A stretch of DNA of 64,000 nucleotides from NCBI GenBank assembly GCA_949752795.1, contig OX457058.1:152096353-152160352 (forward strand). The letters are read 5' to 3'. Source of the DNA: Hyperoodon ampullatus. Lineage: Eukaryota > Chordata > Mammalia > Artiodactyla > Ziphiidae. Under the pieces are notes generated by a model. That model saw nothing but the letters and a program-made list of their open reading frames with translations. It did no database searches and had not been told where the DNA came from. This document shows, in pieces, positions 10,761 through 22,640 of the stretch (position 1 is its first letter; each line of letters begins with the position of its first letter). A program made the translations under genes and the position numbers.

Positions 10761-11919
10761 ATGTATATGAACCACTGTATACATGACAGTGTCTGGACTG
10801 TGGTGGGTGGGAGCACATTGTAGACATTGAAGCTGAGAGAGTAATTACTTGCCCAAGGTTATACAACAGGTAAATCAGGCCCCAGGACTCCAGCCCAGCA
10901 GAGCTGGACTCCAGCCCAGCAGAGCTTTACTCCTGTGCCACCCAACAGAGCAGCCCAGACCATGACAGAAACTCAGCCTAGAAGCCTCTGCTCAGGCCTG
11001 GGGTGGTGCTCTTTCCTCCAGGAGTTCCCACCCCTAGCCTCTCCATTGGATTCTTTGCCCAAGTGGGTCCTGGGACCCTCTCCCTCTATTGTCCCTACTC
11101 CTGTTCTGTTGGCCCCGGGTGTCCAGGCCATGAGCAATCTCCCTCTCATCCTTTCCTGGCAGAAGCCAGAACAGCACAGGTGTCAGAGTTGGGCACCTTC
11201 CAGCCCTTCCCCAGCCCTGTTGGCCTGGGACTTGGCTCCCGTGGGCTTCACCGCTGCTCTTCTTCCAGTGCGACCAGCAGCAAATACTCACCCTGACAGC
11301 CCCAAACATGCCCCAGCCTGCTCCCCGAGTTTGAGGGCTGGAGTGAGAGAGAGGGCCCGTTAGCCATCCCAGAAGCTCTGGGAGCTGTAATGGACCAGAT
11401 TTGGGGGCCCCACCCTCAGGCACCTGCTCCTAACTCCGAGGAGAAGGTCAGCACAGCCAGCTGCAGCAGAAAACACAATCCTTCCAATGGCTTCCAAGAG
11501 TTCACCAAAGAGTGAGAGGTAAGTGAGTTGGTGGGTCGGTGGAAGTCTCCTCCTGGTGGCACCAAGCTGGTGCCATGGCTCAGCTTAGTGTCAGCATCAC
11601 AGAGCACCCAGAGAGCTAAAGGGAGTAGTTCAGGTTCTGCCCGGACCACCTGGGACATTTCTGAACTTGATGCTGGCAGAGAGCTCTCCAGTCTGGTCAA
11701 GGTGGAAACTCAAAGGGTTCTTTCTTGGTGGTTTGCTGTCACTGTTGTTACTGTTGCCATCACTTGTTTCTCTAGTTGGAACTCAATGCTAATGGCCCCA
11801 AGATTCCTGAGTTCAAATCCCTTAAGGGCCAAAGGTTTAACTTTGCAGAGAAGAAAAAAAATGTCTTCCCTAGTTGTAGAAAGGACCTGTCTGTACAGAG
11901 AAGAGAGGACAGGAATTGG

Positions 11920-12060
11920 GCCAGGCAGATGTCAGTTCTGCCTCCTACTTGAGCAGTCACTGAGATCCCCTGAAACTCAGATTCCTAATCAGTAAAACAG
12001 GAATTGTGACACCCACCTCACCGGGCTATGGTGAGGACCAAGGGGACCAGTGACACCATG
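11920..12060 (+). repeat. MIR fragment
   Basis: It contains 'ctcagattcctaatcagtaaaacagg' and 'cacctcaccgggctatggtgaggacc', the MIR central and 3' order. Confidence 0.65.
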
Positions 12061-12917
12061 TGATTATTTTGAAAATATAAATAAGTGGTCACAAGTTGAA
12101 CACCATGCCAGAACTTTAAAATCACACGAACAAAGAGAAGAAAGTGCTAGCTATAGTTCAGACAAAATACCTCTCCCCAAGCCACTAAAAATTCTTCTTC
12201 ATCTAAGAGGAATAAAAGACACCACAAATATCTTATTATACTGCCCAAGCATCCTTACATATAAAAGGCCAAGTGACTAATCTGGTGTCAATACATTTTT
12301 AACAACCACAGCCTTCTGAGCTCAATCCATTGTCATCTACTGCTGTGATGGGGATTTCGGATTAAACGATAGAAATCAAAAAGTCCTACCTTCTGAGAGG
12401 CTCACAGCCAAGTAAAGAAGGAAGCCTTGGTTCTTTGATAGGTCCTATGTCTTACACTGAAAACACCCCTCTAAAGAGTCAGCTATCTCCCTTCATAAAC
12501 CCCAGGCCAGTCCTTGGAGGTGGACAGGGAGGGAGGGCCCCCCACCCCATGTGTGAAGGGCTTCAGGCCCTCAGCTCAGCTCTGGCTCCTAGAGAGTGGT
12601 AGCAACAGAGGCAAGCGAGAGCTTCACTGGGCAGGTGAGTTTCTTTGACTAAAGTCCCCGGAGCAAGGCTCTGTCCACTCTCAGCCTTGGAAGAACTGCT
12701 TCGATTTCGTTAAAGGATAGCATAAATGTTCTCAGACTCGCCTGGCCCAAGATTATCTCTCTGGGATTGTTCCAAGGAGGTCCTGGCAGAGCTGCCACAA
12801 TGGACTGGAACATCCATCTCTCTAGACTTCAGGATTTCATGGATCAGTAAAATTTTGAAACAAATGTAGGGGACCAACATAAAGTTGCCAAGTTTTTATT
12901 TAGGTAAGACATTAAAA

Positions 12918-12938
12918 CACACACACACACACACGCAC
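12918..12938 (+). repeat. Short (AC)n run
   Basis: About nine AC units followed by a cgcac break. Confidence 0.85.
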
Positions 12939-13483
12939 AACTGCCAATTATTACCACCATAATTTTATGAAAGAAAAGACATTTCAATGCCAATAAGAAA
13001 TATTTGAATAAGCTTAACTTCGTGGAAATCTCACCTCATTGACTTTATTTTTTTCATTTCTTCGTGGACCAATGAAAACTCTCATCACAGACCAGCATGG
13101 AGCCAAGGAGGAGCCACTGGGTATGATCCACCAAGATGTGCTCTGGCCTGAGGACTCTCTGGCTCTTTCAACCAATTTGGGAAGAAAACCTTCCATCCCA
13201 GCTGGCTGGGATCTTCAGACCTGAGTGGAAACTCCCTGGACAGAGCATACCCATGATAATGCCACTCAGCTGAACATGGTGCCCCCATATTCTGCCCAAT
13301 TCACTAAGGTTCTCGAACAGTGATGGGGAGATGAGTGGGTGAGGCGCTCCGTGCCCTCCATCCCACCCACCTTCACCTTAGCCTGGTGGCTCCACTCTAT
13401 CTAATTGATAACTGGGTTTCCACATACTATTTTGTTTGTTAAGTGTTCTGCTGCCAAAAGAAAGTTTAAAAACATCACTGCAG

Positions 13484-13702
13484 GGGCTTCCCTGGTGGCG
13501 CAGTCGTTGAGAGTCCACCTGCCGATGCAGGGTACACGGGTTCGTGCCCTGGTTCGGGAAGATCCCACATGCCGCGGAGCGGCTGGGCCCATGAGCCATG
13601 GCCGCTGGGCCTGTGCATCCGGAGCCTGTGCTCCGCAACAGGAGAGGCCACAACAGTGAGAGGCCAGCATGACGCCAAAAAAAAAAAAAAAAAAAAAAAA
13701 AA
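13484..13702 (+). mobile_element. CHR-type SINE
   Basis: It has the standard head ggggcttccctggtggcgca, a tRNA B-box-like ggttcgtgccc, the ccgcggagcggctgggccca middle and a pure A tail of about 25 bases. Flanking direct repeats atcactgca (from 13474) and atcactaca (from 13703) support retroposition. Confidence 0.93.
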
Positions 13703-13789
13703 TCACTACAAGGTGCATAGAATAGTTATAGCTCCCATGGACAGAGCACTGAAGGATGTACTTTAAATGCATCATCTTATTCATGTTAT

Positions 13790-14060
13790 TTTATTGAATG
13801 AAAAAAGTAAGTTGCAGAATAATATGGACAGTAATACTTCCAGGTTTTTGTTTGAAGAAAAACCTCTCTCTCTTCCCTACAGATATTTATATAGGCATAG
13901 GAAAGGTCTGGAAGGATCTGTAAACAGTGGCTGTCCCTTGGGGATGAGAATGCCTATGTATGTGTAACTACTGTTTTAAACTTTATGTTTCCATAGTTTT
14001 AGATTTTTTTCAGTAAAAAAATTTTTTTTTACAGTTTTACAGTAAACATGCATTATGTTG
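13790..14060 (+). mobile_element. Old L1 3' UTR fragment
   Basis: It follows the L1M 3' layout: gaaaaaagtaagttgcagaa, aatatggacagta, then 'aggtctggaaggatctgtaaacagtgg' and 'tttccatagttttagattttttt'. A SINE sits directly before it. Confidence 0.6.
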
Positions 14061-14504
14061 TAATAAAAATAAATCTCTATTTTCCCCAGCAACTCCAATT
14101 TATAGGTAAGGAAACTGAGGCTCAGGAAAAGCATGATAAATGTGTGTATATTACTAGGATCCAAGGTGGACTCTGATGGCTAACAGAGGTACAGGAGTTC
14201 AGATGTAAGCAGGACCGTGACATTTGAGCTGGGGCTTAAGAGAAGGGTAGGAATTTCACAGTCCAAAATGAGGAGGAAGACACTCCAGATAAGAAAAGTA
14301 ACATAAGAAAATGTGTGAAGGTGGGAAGCATGGGCCATATTTAAGGAAGGATAATGAGCACAGCTGGATAAAGCATAGAATGGAAGGGAAGGGAGGCAAG
14401 GAAAATAACATCCATTCAGTGCCTACCAAGTAGTGGACATCATTCTAGGTGTTTTACATAACATATCATTTACTTGTCCAAACAACCAACCCTATGATCA
14501 AAAA

Positions 14505-14712
14505 CCTCTGCTTGGCCAAAACGACTTTAAACAAAGTAAAAAGACAAAAGACAAAATGGGAAAAATATGTGCAATTCATATCATGATAAAGAACCAATCT
14601 CCATAATATTTAAAGAGCTCCTAGAAACAGAAAAGACAGACCAACAGCCCTAGAAGAAAAGTCAGCAAAGGAATACGAACAGTTCACAGAAAAAAAACCC
14701 CAAATGTTTCTT
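14505..14712 (+). mobile_element. Old L1 (L1ME/L1MC-type), segment 1 of 3
   Basis: It matches the end of L1 ORF2: 'aatgggaaaaatatgtgcaattca', 'tatttaaagagctcctagaaac', 'agcaaaggaatacgaacagttcac'. The same L1 resumes at 15494, so the sequence between is inserted. The last 15 bases (14698-14712) are the left target-site duplication. Confidence 0.75.
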
Positions 14713-14720
14713 TTTTTTTC

Positions 14721-14990
14721 AAGATCAAGATTTTTAAAAATTGTTTCATTGCTTCATCAAGTACATTCTCAAGTATAATTTTTTTATTTACTATAAATAT
14801 ATGGTGACAAAGAAAATAGTTTGAAGGAACTGCACTGACTTTTCCTAAGGCATCAGCAGTTTTCCCCACCATCACTTATGAACCATAGTCAACACAATGA
14901 AAAAGGAACTTAGTATCATTATTAAAATAGTTTTAACCCTTAAAGGGTCTTGGGCTCAACAGATAGCACTTTGAGAACTACTGTTTTACT
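14721..14990 (-). repeat. hAT-Charlie-type transposon fragment inside the retroposed segment
   Basis: On the minus strand it starts CAGTAGTTCTCAAAGTG, the usual start of hAT-Charlie elements. It continues into a frame reading MVGKTADALGKVSAV...NVLDEAMKQF, which resembles a conserved segment of hAT transposases. It is internally deleted and lacks the rest of the enzyme, so it cannot be active. Confidence 0.6.
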
Positions 14991-15269
14991 AGAACAAAAA
15001 TATATTTCTCATTTTTGTTATGTTGACTTTGGGTTGGTTAGAGGTATCTTCATACTGGAATCCTGGCAAAAGAAAAAGCCTTTATCTGGCACCTGTTTTT
15101 CTTGTGGCAGAGGAAAATGAGCAAAAGTAAATTCATGCATTGGCTTCCAAAGCTTCTTCTTAGACATGACCTATATCACTTCTCATCTTCCATTGACTTT
15201 GGTCAAGTCCCACGGCCAAGCTTGATGTCAACGGAAAGAAGGAAGTACTCCTTCCATAGGTAGGGACCC

Positions 15270-15493
15270 TGGAAACCGTGGCCTCCGACGCCGCTCCCCC
15301 CTCCCGGGAAAGGAGACACAATTCCCCTCCTCGCCTCCACCGCCACCTCCAATCACCCCCAAAATAACCCCTACGGGGCGTGAGAGGCAATTATAACCCC
15401 GGCGAGCGGAGGGCGCGGGGGATGGGCGCCGGGCGGGCGGGGTCGGGGAGCGCGGCGCGGGTCCCCAGGTGGCGAGCGGAGATGCTCCCACCG
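15270..15493. other. Isolated CpG-rich block (5' end of the retroposed segment)
   Basis: Dense CpG (cgccgggcgggcggggtcgg, gcgcggcgcgggtcc) in otherwise AT-rich DNA. It coincides with the 5' end of the retroposed insert, so it probably represents the first exon of a CpG-island transcript rather than a local promoter. Confidence 0.6.
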
Positions 15494-15756
15494 CCCCAAA
15501 TATTTCTTAAACACATGAAAGTAGGCTCAACTTTTCTCATTCTAAGGGATGTGCAAATGAAAACTACTTTGAGATAGCATTTTTCAGTCCACCAGATTAG
15601 CAAAAAATCCAGAAGTTTAATAATAGACTAATTTGGTGAGATTGTGCAGAAACAGACACTCAGATGTTGCTGGTAGGAATGTAAGTCGACACGGCCCATA
15701 TGGAGAGCAATTTGGCAATGTCTGTCCACACCGCAATGCATCAATGCTTTGCCCCT
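15494..15756 (+). mobile_element. Old L1, segment 2 of 3
   Basis: It continues the L1 of segment 1: taaacacatgaaagtaggctc, gatgtgcaaatgaaaactac, ttgctggtaggaatgtaagt, atggagagcaatttggcaat. It is interrupted again near 15757. Confidence 0.75.
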
Positions 15757-16165
15757 GCAGGTCCACCTCCGAGGCTGTGCTGCAGATACACCTGCTGTGG
15801 TAGGCGCTGCTGCCGCCCTGCCCAGTCCCCTTTGCTGCCGGTGCACCCCACACTGGCTTCCCCTGAGCTGTGCTCCGGACGGAAGACAACCACCTGACAA
15901 GCTCCTCCCACCATCATGACCACGAAGCCAATGACTGCCTGAACCGGAAGTTTAAAAGCCCCGCCTCCTTGCTTCAAGGTGGGACAACTGTCCAAGCTCC
16001 GCCCTTTGTTAGGTTTTGGCTTGATTTTCCCGGGACTAATCCTTGCTTGGCTCTTTCCTCCTTTCCATTCTGCTTCCCTCCCGCCCTTAGCCCTCCCCGA
16101 GTAAATCACACACACACCTGAATTCACGTCCCAGCTCCACCTCTAGGGGAATCTGACCTAAGACA
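15757..16165. repeat. GC-rich insert splitting the old L1, family unassigned
   Basis: It separates L1 segment 2 from segment 3. Its 3' portion (ccgagtaaatcacacacaca ... gaatctgacctaagacac) resembles the end of an ancient mammalian retroelement that reads 'gaacccaacctaagacac'. The 5' portion (cgaggctgtgctgcagat...) was not recognised. Target-site duplications are not clear-cut, so both edges are approximate. Confidence 0.5.
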
Positions 16166-16410
16166 CTTGTAAACGTCCACAATGATGGATGAACAAGATT
16201 ATTCATAGTAGCACTGTTTTGTAATAGCAAAATATTTTGTAAAGAATCGAAACAATTTAAGTGTCCCTTAGTAGGGGATTGGTTAAACAAACTAAGAGAC
16301 ATCCACGGGATGGAGTCCTATGCCCTCAAAACAGAAAGATGCAGCTCTTTTACATCCACAGGAAAAGCTCTCCAAGATATATAGAAGAGTGAAAAAACAG
16401 CCCAAATCTG
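16166..16410 (+). mobile_element. Old L1, segment 3 of 3
   Basis: It continues with ttgtaaacgtccacaatgat, attcatagtagcactgtttt, aatttaagtgtcccttagta, atccacgggatggagtccta and ctccaagatatatagaagag, the L1ME/MC 3' UTR order. Confidence 0.75.
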
Positions 16411-16666
16411 GCCCACCGACTGTTTTTGTACAGACTGTGGCCTAACAATGGTTTTTTATATTTTTTAATGGTTGGAAAAAATCAAACGAAGAATAATATT
16501 TCATGACATGAGAAAGCAATATGAAATTCAAATTTGTTTCCATAAATACAGTTTAAGTGGAACACAGTCACACTCATTGTCTAAAACTGCTTTTGCTCTA
16601 CAGTGGCAGAGCTGAGTAGTTGCAGACACCATATGTTGTACAAAGCCTAAAATATTTACTATCTGG

Positions 16667-16672
<6 letters not shown>

Positions 16673-16705
<33 letters not shown>

Positions 16706-16982
16706 TTTTGAATTTTATTTATTTATTTATTTCAGTACTTTATTTTATTTATATATATATATATTTTTTTTTTTTTTATTTTTTATTTTTTTTTTTTTAT
16801 TTTTTGCTTTATCACAAATTTAATCAGTTATATGTATACATATGTTCCCATATCCCCTCCCTTTTGCGTCTCCCTCCCACCCTCCCTATCCCACCCCTCC
16901 AGGCGGTCACAAAGCACCGAGCTGATCTCCCTGTGCTATGCGGCTGCTTCCCACTAGCTATCTACCTTACGTTTGGTAGTGT
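16673..16982 (-). mobile_element. 5'-truncated L1 3' end, relatively young
   Basis: The A tail appears as a long T run at the low side. The body (ggcggtcacaaagcaccgag, ctgtgctatgcggctgcttc, cactagctatctacctta) is the cetartiodactyl L1 3' UTR in antisense. The direct repeat tatctggcttttt at 16660-16672 and 16983-16995 is perfect over 13 bases, which fixes both ends. Confidence 0.92.
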
Positions 16983-17129
16983 TATCTGGCTTTTTATGGA
17001 AGAAGTTTGCTGACTCCTGGTGTGGGGCATGTAAACTTTTGTGTAAAAATAGAGAAAATAAGCATGAATTTATTTGCATATTCATAAAGCAATCTTGGAA
17101 GGATACCCTAAGAATTAATAAGTGGTTTC

Positions 17130-17132
<3 letters not shown>

Positions 17133-17183
<51 letters not shown>
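17133..17183 (+). repeat. (TG)n microsatellite
   Basis: About 25 TG units, then an eight-G run. The longest pure dinucleotide run in the window. Confidence 0.97.
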
Positions 17184-17184
<1 letters not shown>

Positions 17185-17239
17185 GGGGGGGGAGTGGGAA
17201 GTGGATGGATGGGGAAGAAACTGGTGCTACAATTTAATG

Positions 17240-17440
17240 AATGCTTGTACTGTGCCAGGCTGCATGCCAACAATGCGTGTCACATGTATTATCTCATGAA
17301 AGCCTCTCCATAACCCTAAGAGTTAGATACTCATTATTCCCCATTTTACAGTCAAGAAAACAGAGGGTAGGGAGGTTCTATACCTTGCTGAAGTTCGCAG
17401 AACTCCTAAGTGCAGAAGCCAGGTTACCAAACCAGGTAAT
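17240..17440 (+). repeat. MIR-type repeat
   Basis: It has tactgtgccaggctgcatgc, attccccattttacagtcaa and 'gaaaacagagggtagggagg', the common MIR order. Confidence 0.7.
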
Positions 17441-19344
17441 GTCATCCTCAAGCCACCCCACCACTGGTCATCTCTCTATCGCCATTTCACTGAGGCTGTG
17501 AGGGATTAAAGAAGAATAGGTTCGGGTCCATATCATGGAGGGCTTGAAATATCAGGGAGGTGTCTGGGCTGTACTGAATGGGTAAGGGGGAGTCCCTAGA
17601 GATTTTGGAGCAGCCCACCCTCTTTCACGCATTCAAGAAGCACTTACTGAATGCCTGCCATGTGCCAGGCATCCAGGTCCAAGGGTGGCAAAGACTCGCT
17701 TACCCTCTCTGCTCCAGTGGAGACTGAGCAAAGGAACCAGCATCCCAGCACATGTGTGGAGGTACAGGGGGAGCCATACATTAGCCTTGAGATGCTGGTG
17801 GTCTTCAAGCAGGACTAGGACATGATGGGATGGGCCTTTTCAAATGTTTATTACTTTGATGAAAGATTACCTGGTGGTGGATAGACCAGAGAGGGGAGGG
17901 CTGGAGGCCAGCTGGAAGGCTTTGGCTGTGCTCTACGCGAGCAGGGACCAAGGATGGGACCAAGAAGAGGATAGGGATTCAAGGGATATTTAATACATAG
18001 AGAGTTCCCAGCTGTGGCTTAGACAAATGGGTGGAGGACATTCCAAGAGCCAAGATCTCAAGGAGTGATCCAAGAAGTGACTCAGTTTGGGACATGGTGA
18101 GTGCTGGTGCCTCAGGATGGATCTCAGAAGCAGATGGAAATACCCAGGAGGCAGCACTCAGGAGAGAGGCTGGGACTGCAGACACAGGCAAGGGAGTCCT
18201 GGTGGAGAGGTGGGGCTGCAGGGACGCTATTACTCAGGGAGAGTATTCATAACAAACCACGACTCAGAGTTCCACTGCTGGACTCTGCTTACACTTGCCA
18301 GTTTCAAAGAGGGAAATGTGTTAATGAACAGACTGGTCTCCGTGTTAGGCTTTGCTTCCATAAATTTGTCTCCAACCTTTGGTGCCTGCTACCGCTTGCC
18401 TGCTAGCATGCGATAAAGCAAATGACAGGCCCAAAAGGAATACTGATGGGAAAACGTGGCAACAGCCCATCACACTTCACTTGACAGCTTGCTCTCTACA
18501 TGGCTACGTGCGTGTGCCTATAGCGGGTTTTTATTTTGCACACACAGACGATCATCATAGTTTCTGCTAGTAAAACTGTTCCCAGTTCTAATCATGGAAT
18601 TAATTACATTGATAGTTCATGGTATTCCTTATGACTGCCAGATGCTCTGACACCGAAACACTTTGAGAAATACAGGAGTAAAGAGAGAATAAACAAGGGC
18701 AGAGGAGGGGGTCTGGGGAGCAACAAGGCTTGAGGGGCAGACCAAGAAAGAGGCTGTGGAGATGTCAGAGAGGCAGGAGGGGACAGGGAGAGAGCACCAA
18801 GACAGGAGGGCGTTCCTTGAACTCCATCCCTGCTCCTGGCCTTCCTGTGACTGCAGGCCCAGCTCGTTACAGGTGAACACACCTTGGCGCTTCCCAAGTG
18901 GCTCAGTCTCCCCTGAGAATCTGGGTCCTGGAGAGGCAGGGGGAAGCCCTCGCAGAGCTCTAGCTCCTTCTCTCCTCCTCGCTGTCCAGGCCTCACGCCC
19001 AGGCCACAGTCAGGTGGCTCTTGTGCCTAATCCCCAGGGGCCCAAGGTAGTGTTTCCAGACATCACGCTCCAGCCCCCGCTGCAAACCTGCCCTGCCCCG
19101 GCAGGGAACAAGGGGGCACCCAGCCTTGGTGGGCAAAGAAGAGGGGACACCATGGCCTTGGGCAAAGCGAGGAGCCTGCTGATTCTAGGTGATGCATAGT
19201 TTGGGGGCCTGAGCAGGTGTGGCCCAGGCTGGGCTAAGACAGCAGCCATCACTCCCCAGCCTCTGGGTATCAGAGGTGTCAGGTTGGTGGGTTCCCAGGT
19301 GTCACTGTAAGGAGGGGAAGACTTGAACTCCGCCCCTCTTGTCC

Positions 19345-19556
19345 TAGACAGTAATAATGAACACTTATTGAGCACTAACTCTGTGCTGTGTATTAATTGT
19401 TCTATTTGCATATGTTATCTAATCTTCACAACAACCTTAAGGGGCTAGGTACTGTTATTAACTGTTATTAATTGTTATTACTGTTATTTCATTTTCAGAA
19501 AATGAAACTGAGGCACAGAGAGGTTAAGGACTTGTCCAAGGTCATTCATCTAGAAT
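19345..19556 (+). repeat. MIR-type repeat
   Basis: It has 'cttattgagcactaactctgtgctg', a 'ctaatcttcacaacaacctta' stretch, a run of four ctgttatta-like units, and 'gaaactgaggcacagagaggtta'. Confidence 0.75.
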
Positions 19557-19557
19557 T

Positions 19558-19728
19558 GCACTGTCCAATAGAGCTTCCTGTGGTGATGGAAATGCTCTAT
19601 AGTCTGTGCCATCCAATATGCCACTGTGGCTTTGAAGCACTTGGAAATGCAGCTGGTGTGACTGAGTTTTACATTAAATTAAATTTAAATAGTCCCTTAG
19701 TGGCTGATGGTTACTGCATTGGACAGCA
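19558..19728 (+). mobile_element. Non-autonomous hAT-like DNA transposon copy
   Basis: Its ends are inverted: gcactgtccaatag at the left and attggacagcac at the right. The AT-rich centre (ttacattaaattaaatttaa) sits between short GC-containing arms. A second copy lies at 41608-41825 in the opposite orientation. It resembles MER-type elements with CTGTCCAATA ends. Confidence 0.75.
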
Positions 19729-21270
19729 CAGCATAGAAAATGGAGGAGTCTGGATTTGAACCCGGAAAGTCTATCTTGGCTATGTGGTTAAAAGTTTCCC
19801 CTGGCTACCCTCATTGCATTCTTTGTCCCCAGGCACTTGGGTTCCCTGACTGTCCTGGCCTAGGGGAATCAGCACCCTTTTAAACCTTGCTGTCCTGAGG
19901 ATGTGGCAGGAAAGAGACTGGATTTCCAGAAGACATGGACCCAGGACCAGGTCACAGGGGAGCAGGTTTCAGCATGGCCTGAGGAAGGATGTCTAAAAAG
20001 CCAGGGTTGCCTGGTGACATGGTGGTCCCTGGAGAGGCCTGAGCACCTTGTCCTTGGGATCAAGGAGCTGGGTCCCCGCCTCTACCCATCCCCCCCCCAC
20101 CGCGTGCCAGAAAGGAAGCAGCAGCCATTCCTGCTCAGGGCGGGGCTCCGGGCCCGTGACACCTGAGAGACAAGTGGGGTGGCATGCTCAGTGGGGCAGT
20201 CCTGGGGTACCCAGCCCCTTCCCGCTGCCTGGCACACAGTTGCGGCATCCCCAACACTGGGACCCTCATACCCTGCTGCCCACCCGGAAGGGCCGAGAGC
20301 TGGCCTCCCCTACATGTCTCAAGACCTCCCCTGCTGCCGGTCCTGCTGTGCCCACTTGCCCGATCCCTTCGGCCTCACCGGTCTGCCTGAGGTCCCCCCC
20401 CGCCAGCCCCCGGCCACCTGTGAGTCATATCCCCCTGCTCTGAGGTCTGCGCCTTTAGCTTTTTTCCGTGGCCACACCCAGGTCTGAGAGGTCCGGAGCT
20501 CGGACTCACAGACCCCAGGGGATGCCCCTGCCAGGCTGAGGGGTGGGGAGGGGGCAGAACCCGGGGAGCCTCGCCTGCGCAGAACTGCACGCTGCTCCGC
20601 TCGGCCAGCAGCTGGGGAGAGAACACAGCACCCTGCTTCCTTGCAGGCAGGTAAGACGCTGAGGCTGGTGCAGCTGTACACGTCTGGGGCATTGTCTCTA
20701 GGACACCGAGCCCGGGCCTGAGGCCTGGCTCCCACCTCTAGAGCAGCATTACGTAGGTGCTGCCTCAGTGTCCCAAGTGTCCAGAGACTCCTCTGAGCCT
20801 CGTCAAGCTCCTCCACCCTCCAGACCCCTCATGCCTTGGTCAGCTGTGAACGCTTTGCCACTGAGCGGCCTGCCTCATGGGCCGCCAAGCCCTTGCTCCT
20901 TGAGACTCTGCATTGCCTTTTTTCTCTCCTGGATGGGCCAGGGTGCTGGGCAGGAAGCTGGAGTAGGCTGCCCAGGCCCTGGGATCACACCTAGGGCACC
21001 TCAGGGGGCAGAGAGGGGAGGACGGGGTGCCCTGAAGGGCTGCCCAGGGCTCCAGGAAATGCCCCTCATTTTCTACGTAAGTTTCATTTTGTCCAAGTGT
21101 AAAACTGTGAGCAATCGCCCTCTCCCTCCAGCCAGGAAGGAGACAAAGGAAGGGCCCCTCCAGGAGCTCCTCTGCCTCCTTCTGGGCCCAGCAAGACCAC
21201 CCAAAGGGCTGCAGCATGGCCAGGGATACAGATCCCGAGAGGGGAAAGGAGGGGACTGGATCTTACCCTC

Positions 21271-21484
21271 TTTTTTTTTTTTTTTTTTTTTTGCAGTACG
21301 CGGGCCTCTCACTGTTGCGGCCTCTCCCGTTGCGGAGCACAGGCTCCGGACGCGCAGGCTCAGCGGCCATGGCTCACGGGCCCAGCCGCTCCTCAGCGTG
21401 TGGGATCTTCCTGGACCGGGACACGAACCCGTGTCCCCTGCATCGGCAGGCGGACTCTCAACCACTGCGCCACCAGGGAAGCCC
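21271..21484 (-). mobile_element. CHR-type SINE
   Basis: The A tail is a T run at 21271-21292. The body is close to consensus (gttgcggagcacaggctccg). The direct repeat ttaccctctttt flanks both sides (from 21263 and from 21486). Confidence 0.94.
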
Positions 21485-22384
21485 TTTACCCTCTTTTATA
21501 TCCTTCATGGAGTCATCACAGCGCTGGGCAGACAGCTGCTGCCCCCCAGATAGTCATCACATTGAACATTGAACTCTGTGGCTCCCAGCGCTCTGGCCTC
21601 ACTGGAGCCATCTCCCCAGCCCAGGCCAGGTCCCACTCCACAGCCATCCAGGGCCAAGGAGCAGTCTGAAGCCTTTGGCTCCAAGTTCCCCCAGGAAGAC
21701 TTGTCAGCTTGTGGGGAACCTGGCTGTCATGAATTCATCATCTAACCACTTCCAAGGTCCACTTGTGAGCCCCTCAGATGGTGCGTGGTCCCACATGGGT
21801 GCTGAGGGAAAAGCATCTGGCCCGAGGGCTTACAATCCAGGCAGGGAGGCAGGAAGCAGGGGAGGGCTGGCACACCTGGTTCCTTTGTGTGGATTAGAAA
21901 AGGGGCCCCGGGCAGCCAGTTTACAGAGGCTGCCCTGCTTCCTTCAGGCTGATGTAGCATGGTGCCAGGGCTGGGCAAGCGGAACGTAGGCTAGAGTTTA
22001 GCCCCATTCATCTCCTGACCTTTGTGTAGGGTGCATCCCGCCCCCGCACCCCCACCCCTCCATGCACAGTGGGCCTGGGAGAAGACCTGCACATGAGTGT
22101 TCCCTTCAATCCAAGAGTAGAAAAGCAGCAGGTAGTCAGGTGAGCTGCCTGGCCAAGATGCTCCAGGCCTCCCTACGCAGATGTAGCCCTGGGTCTGGAT
22201 GCCTGGGGAAGACTTTCTAGAAGTTGTGTGATGTTAGCTGGAGGAAGGCATGGGGAGGACAGCGTCCACCCAAGGCCGAGAGAACCACAAGTGCAAAGGG
22301 ACAAATCCAAGAATGTGCTGGTGATGGCGTCCAGGGGGTAAGGAGGTGTGTCTGGTTAAAGGGAAAAAAGGAAGGGCCAAGGAT

Positions 22385-22640
22385 GACAATAAATAACAGC
22401 AAATAGCTACATTTATTTGCCAGGTACTGTTCTAAGCACTTTATGTATATAAACTAATTTAATCATCATTATATGAGGAAGTAGGTATTATGATTATCCC
22501 CATTTTACAGGTGAGGCACAGAGTTGCTAGGTAACTTGCCTAAGGTCACAGAGCCAATGACTAACAGAGCTGGGAATCCGACACAGGAGGCCTGCATCTG
22601 CATCTTGTTTCCAAGCCTGTACCCTAAACCTCTACACTAT
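22385..22640 (+). repeat. MIR-type repeat
   Basis: It has 'tttgccaggtactgttctaagc', attatgattatccccatttt, 'acaggtgaggcacagagttgc' and ctaaggtcacagagccaatg, in MIR order. Confidence 0.75.

Larger units (their letters stand above)
14713..15493 (-). mobile_element. Retroposed 781-bp segment (retrocopy-like), inserted in an old L1
   Basis: Directly flanked by CCCCAAATGTTTCTT (14698-14712) and CCCCAAATATTTCTT (15494-15508), one mismatch in 15, exactly where the surrounding L1 sequence would be continuous. On the minus strand the insert begins GC-rich and CpG-rich (15270-15493), passes through non-repetitive and repeat-like sequence, and ends in a hAT-transposase-like stretch followed by a nine-base A tail (14711-14719, overlapping the duplication). 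This is the structure left by L1-driven reverse transcription of a transcript. No intact long ORF is present, and no AATAAA sits at the usual distance from the tail. The source transcript is unknown; a noncoding RNA or a UTR-rich mRNA are both possible. Confidence 0.7.

Noticed and set aside
20768..21553. A 261-codon plus-strand frame
   Set aside because: It ends by reading through an antisense SINE (21271-21484); the shared peptide VAEHRLR...GHGSRAQP appears wherever this SINE is inserted.
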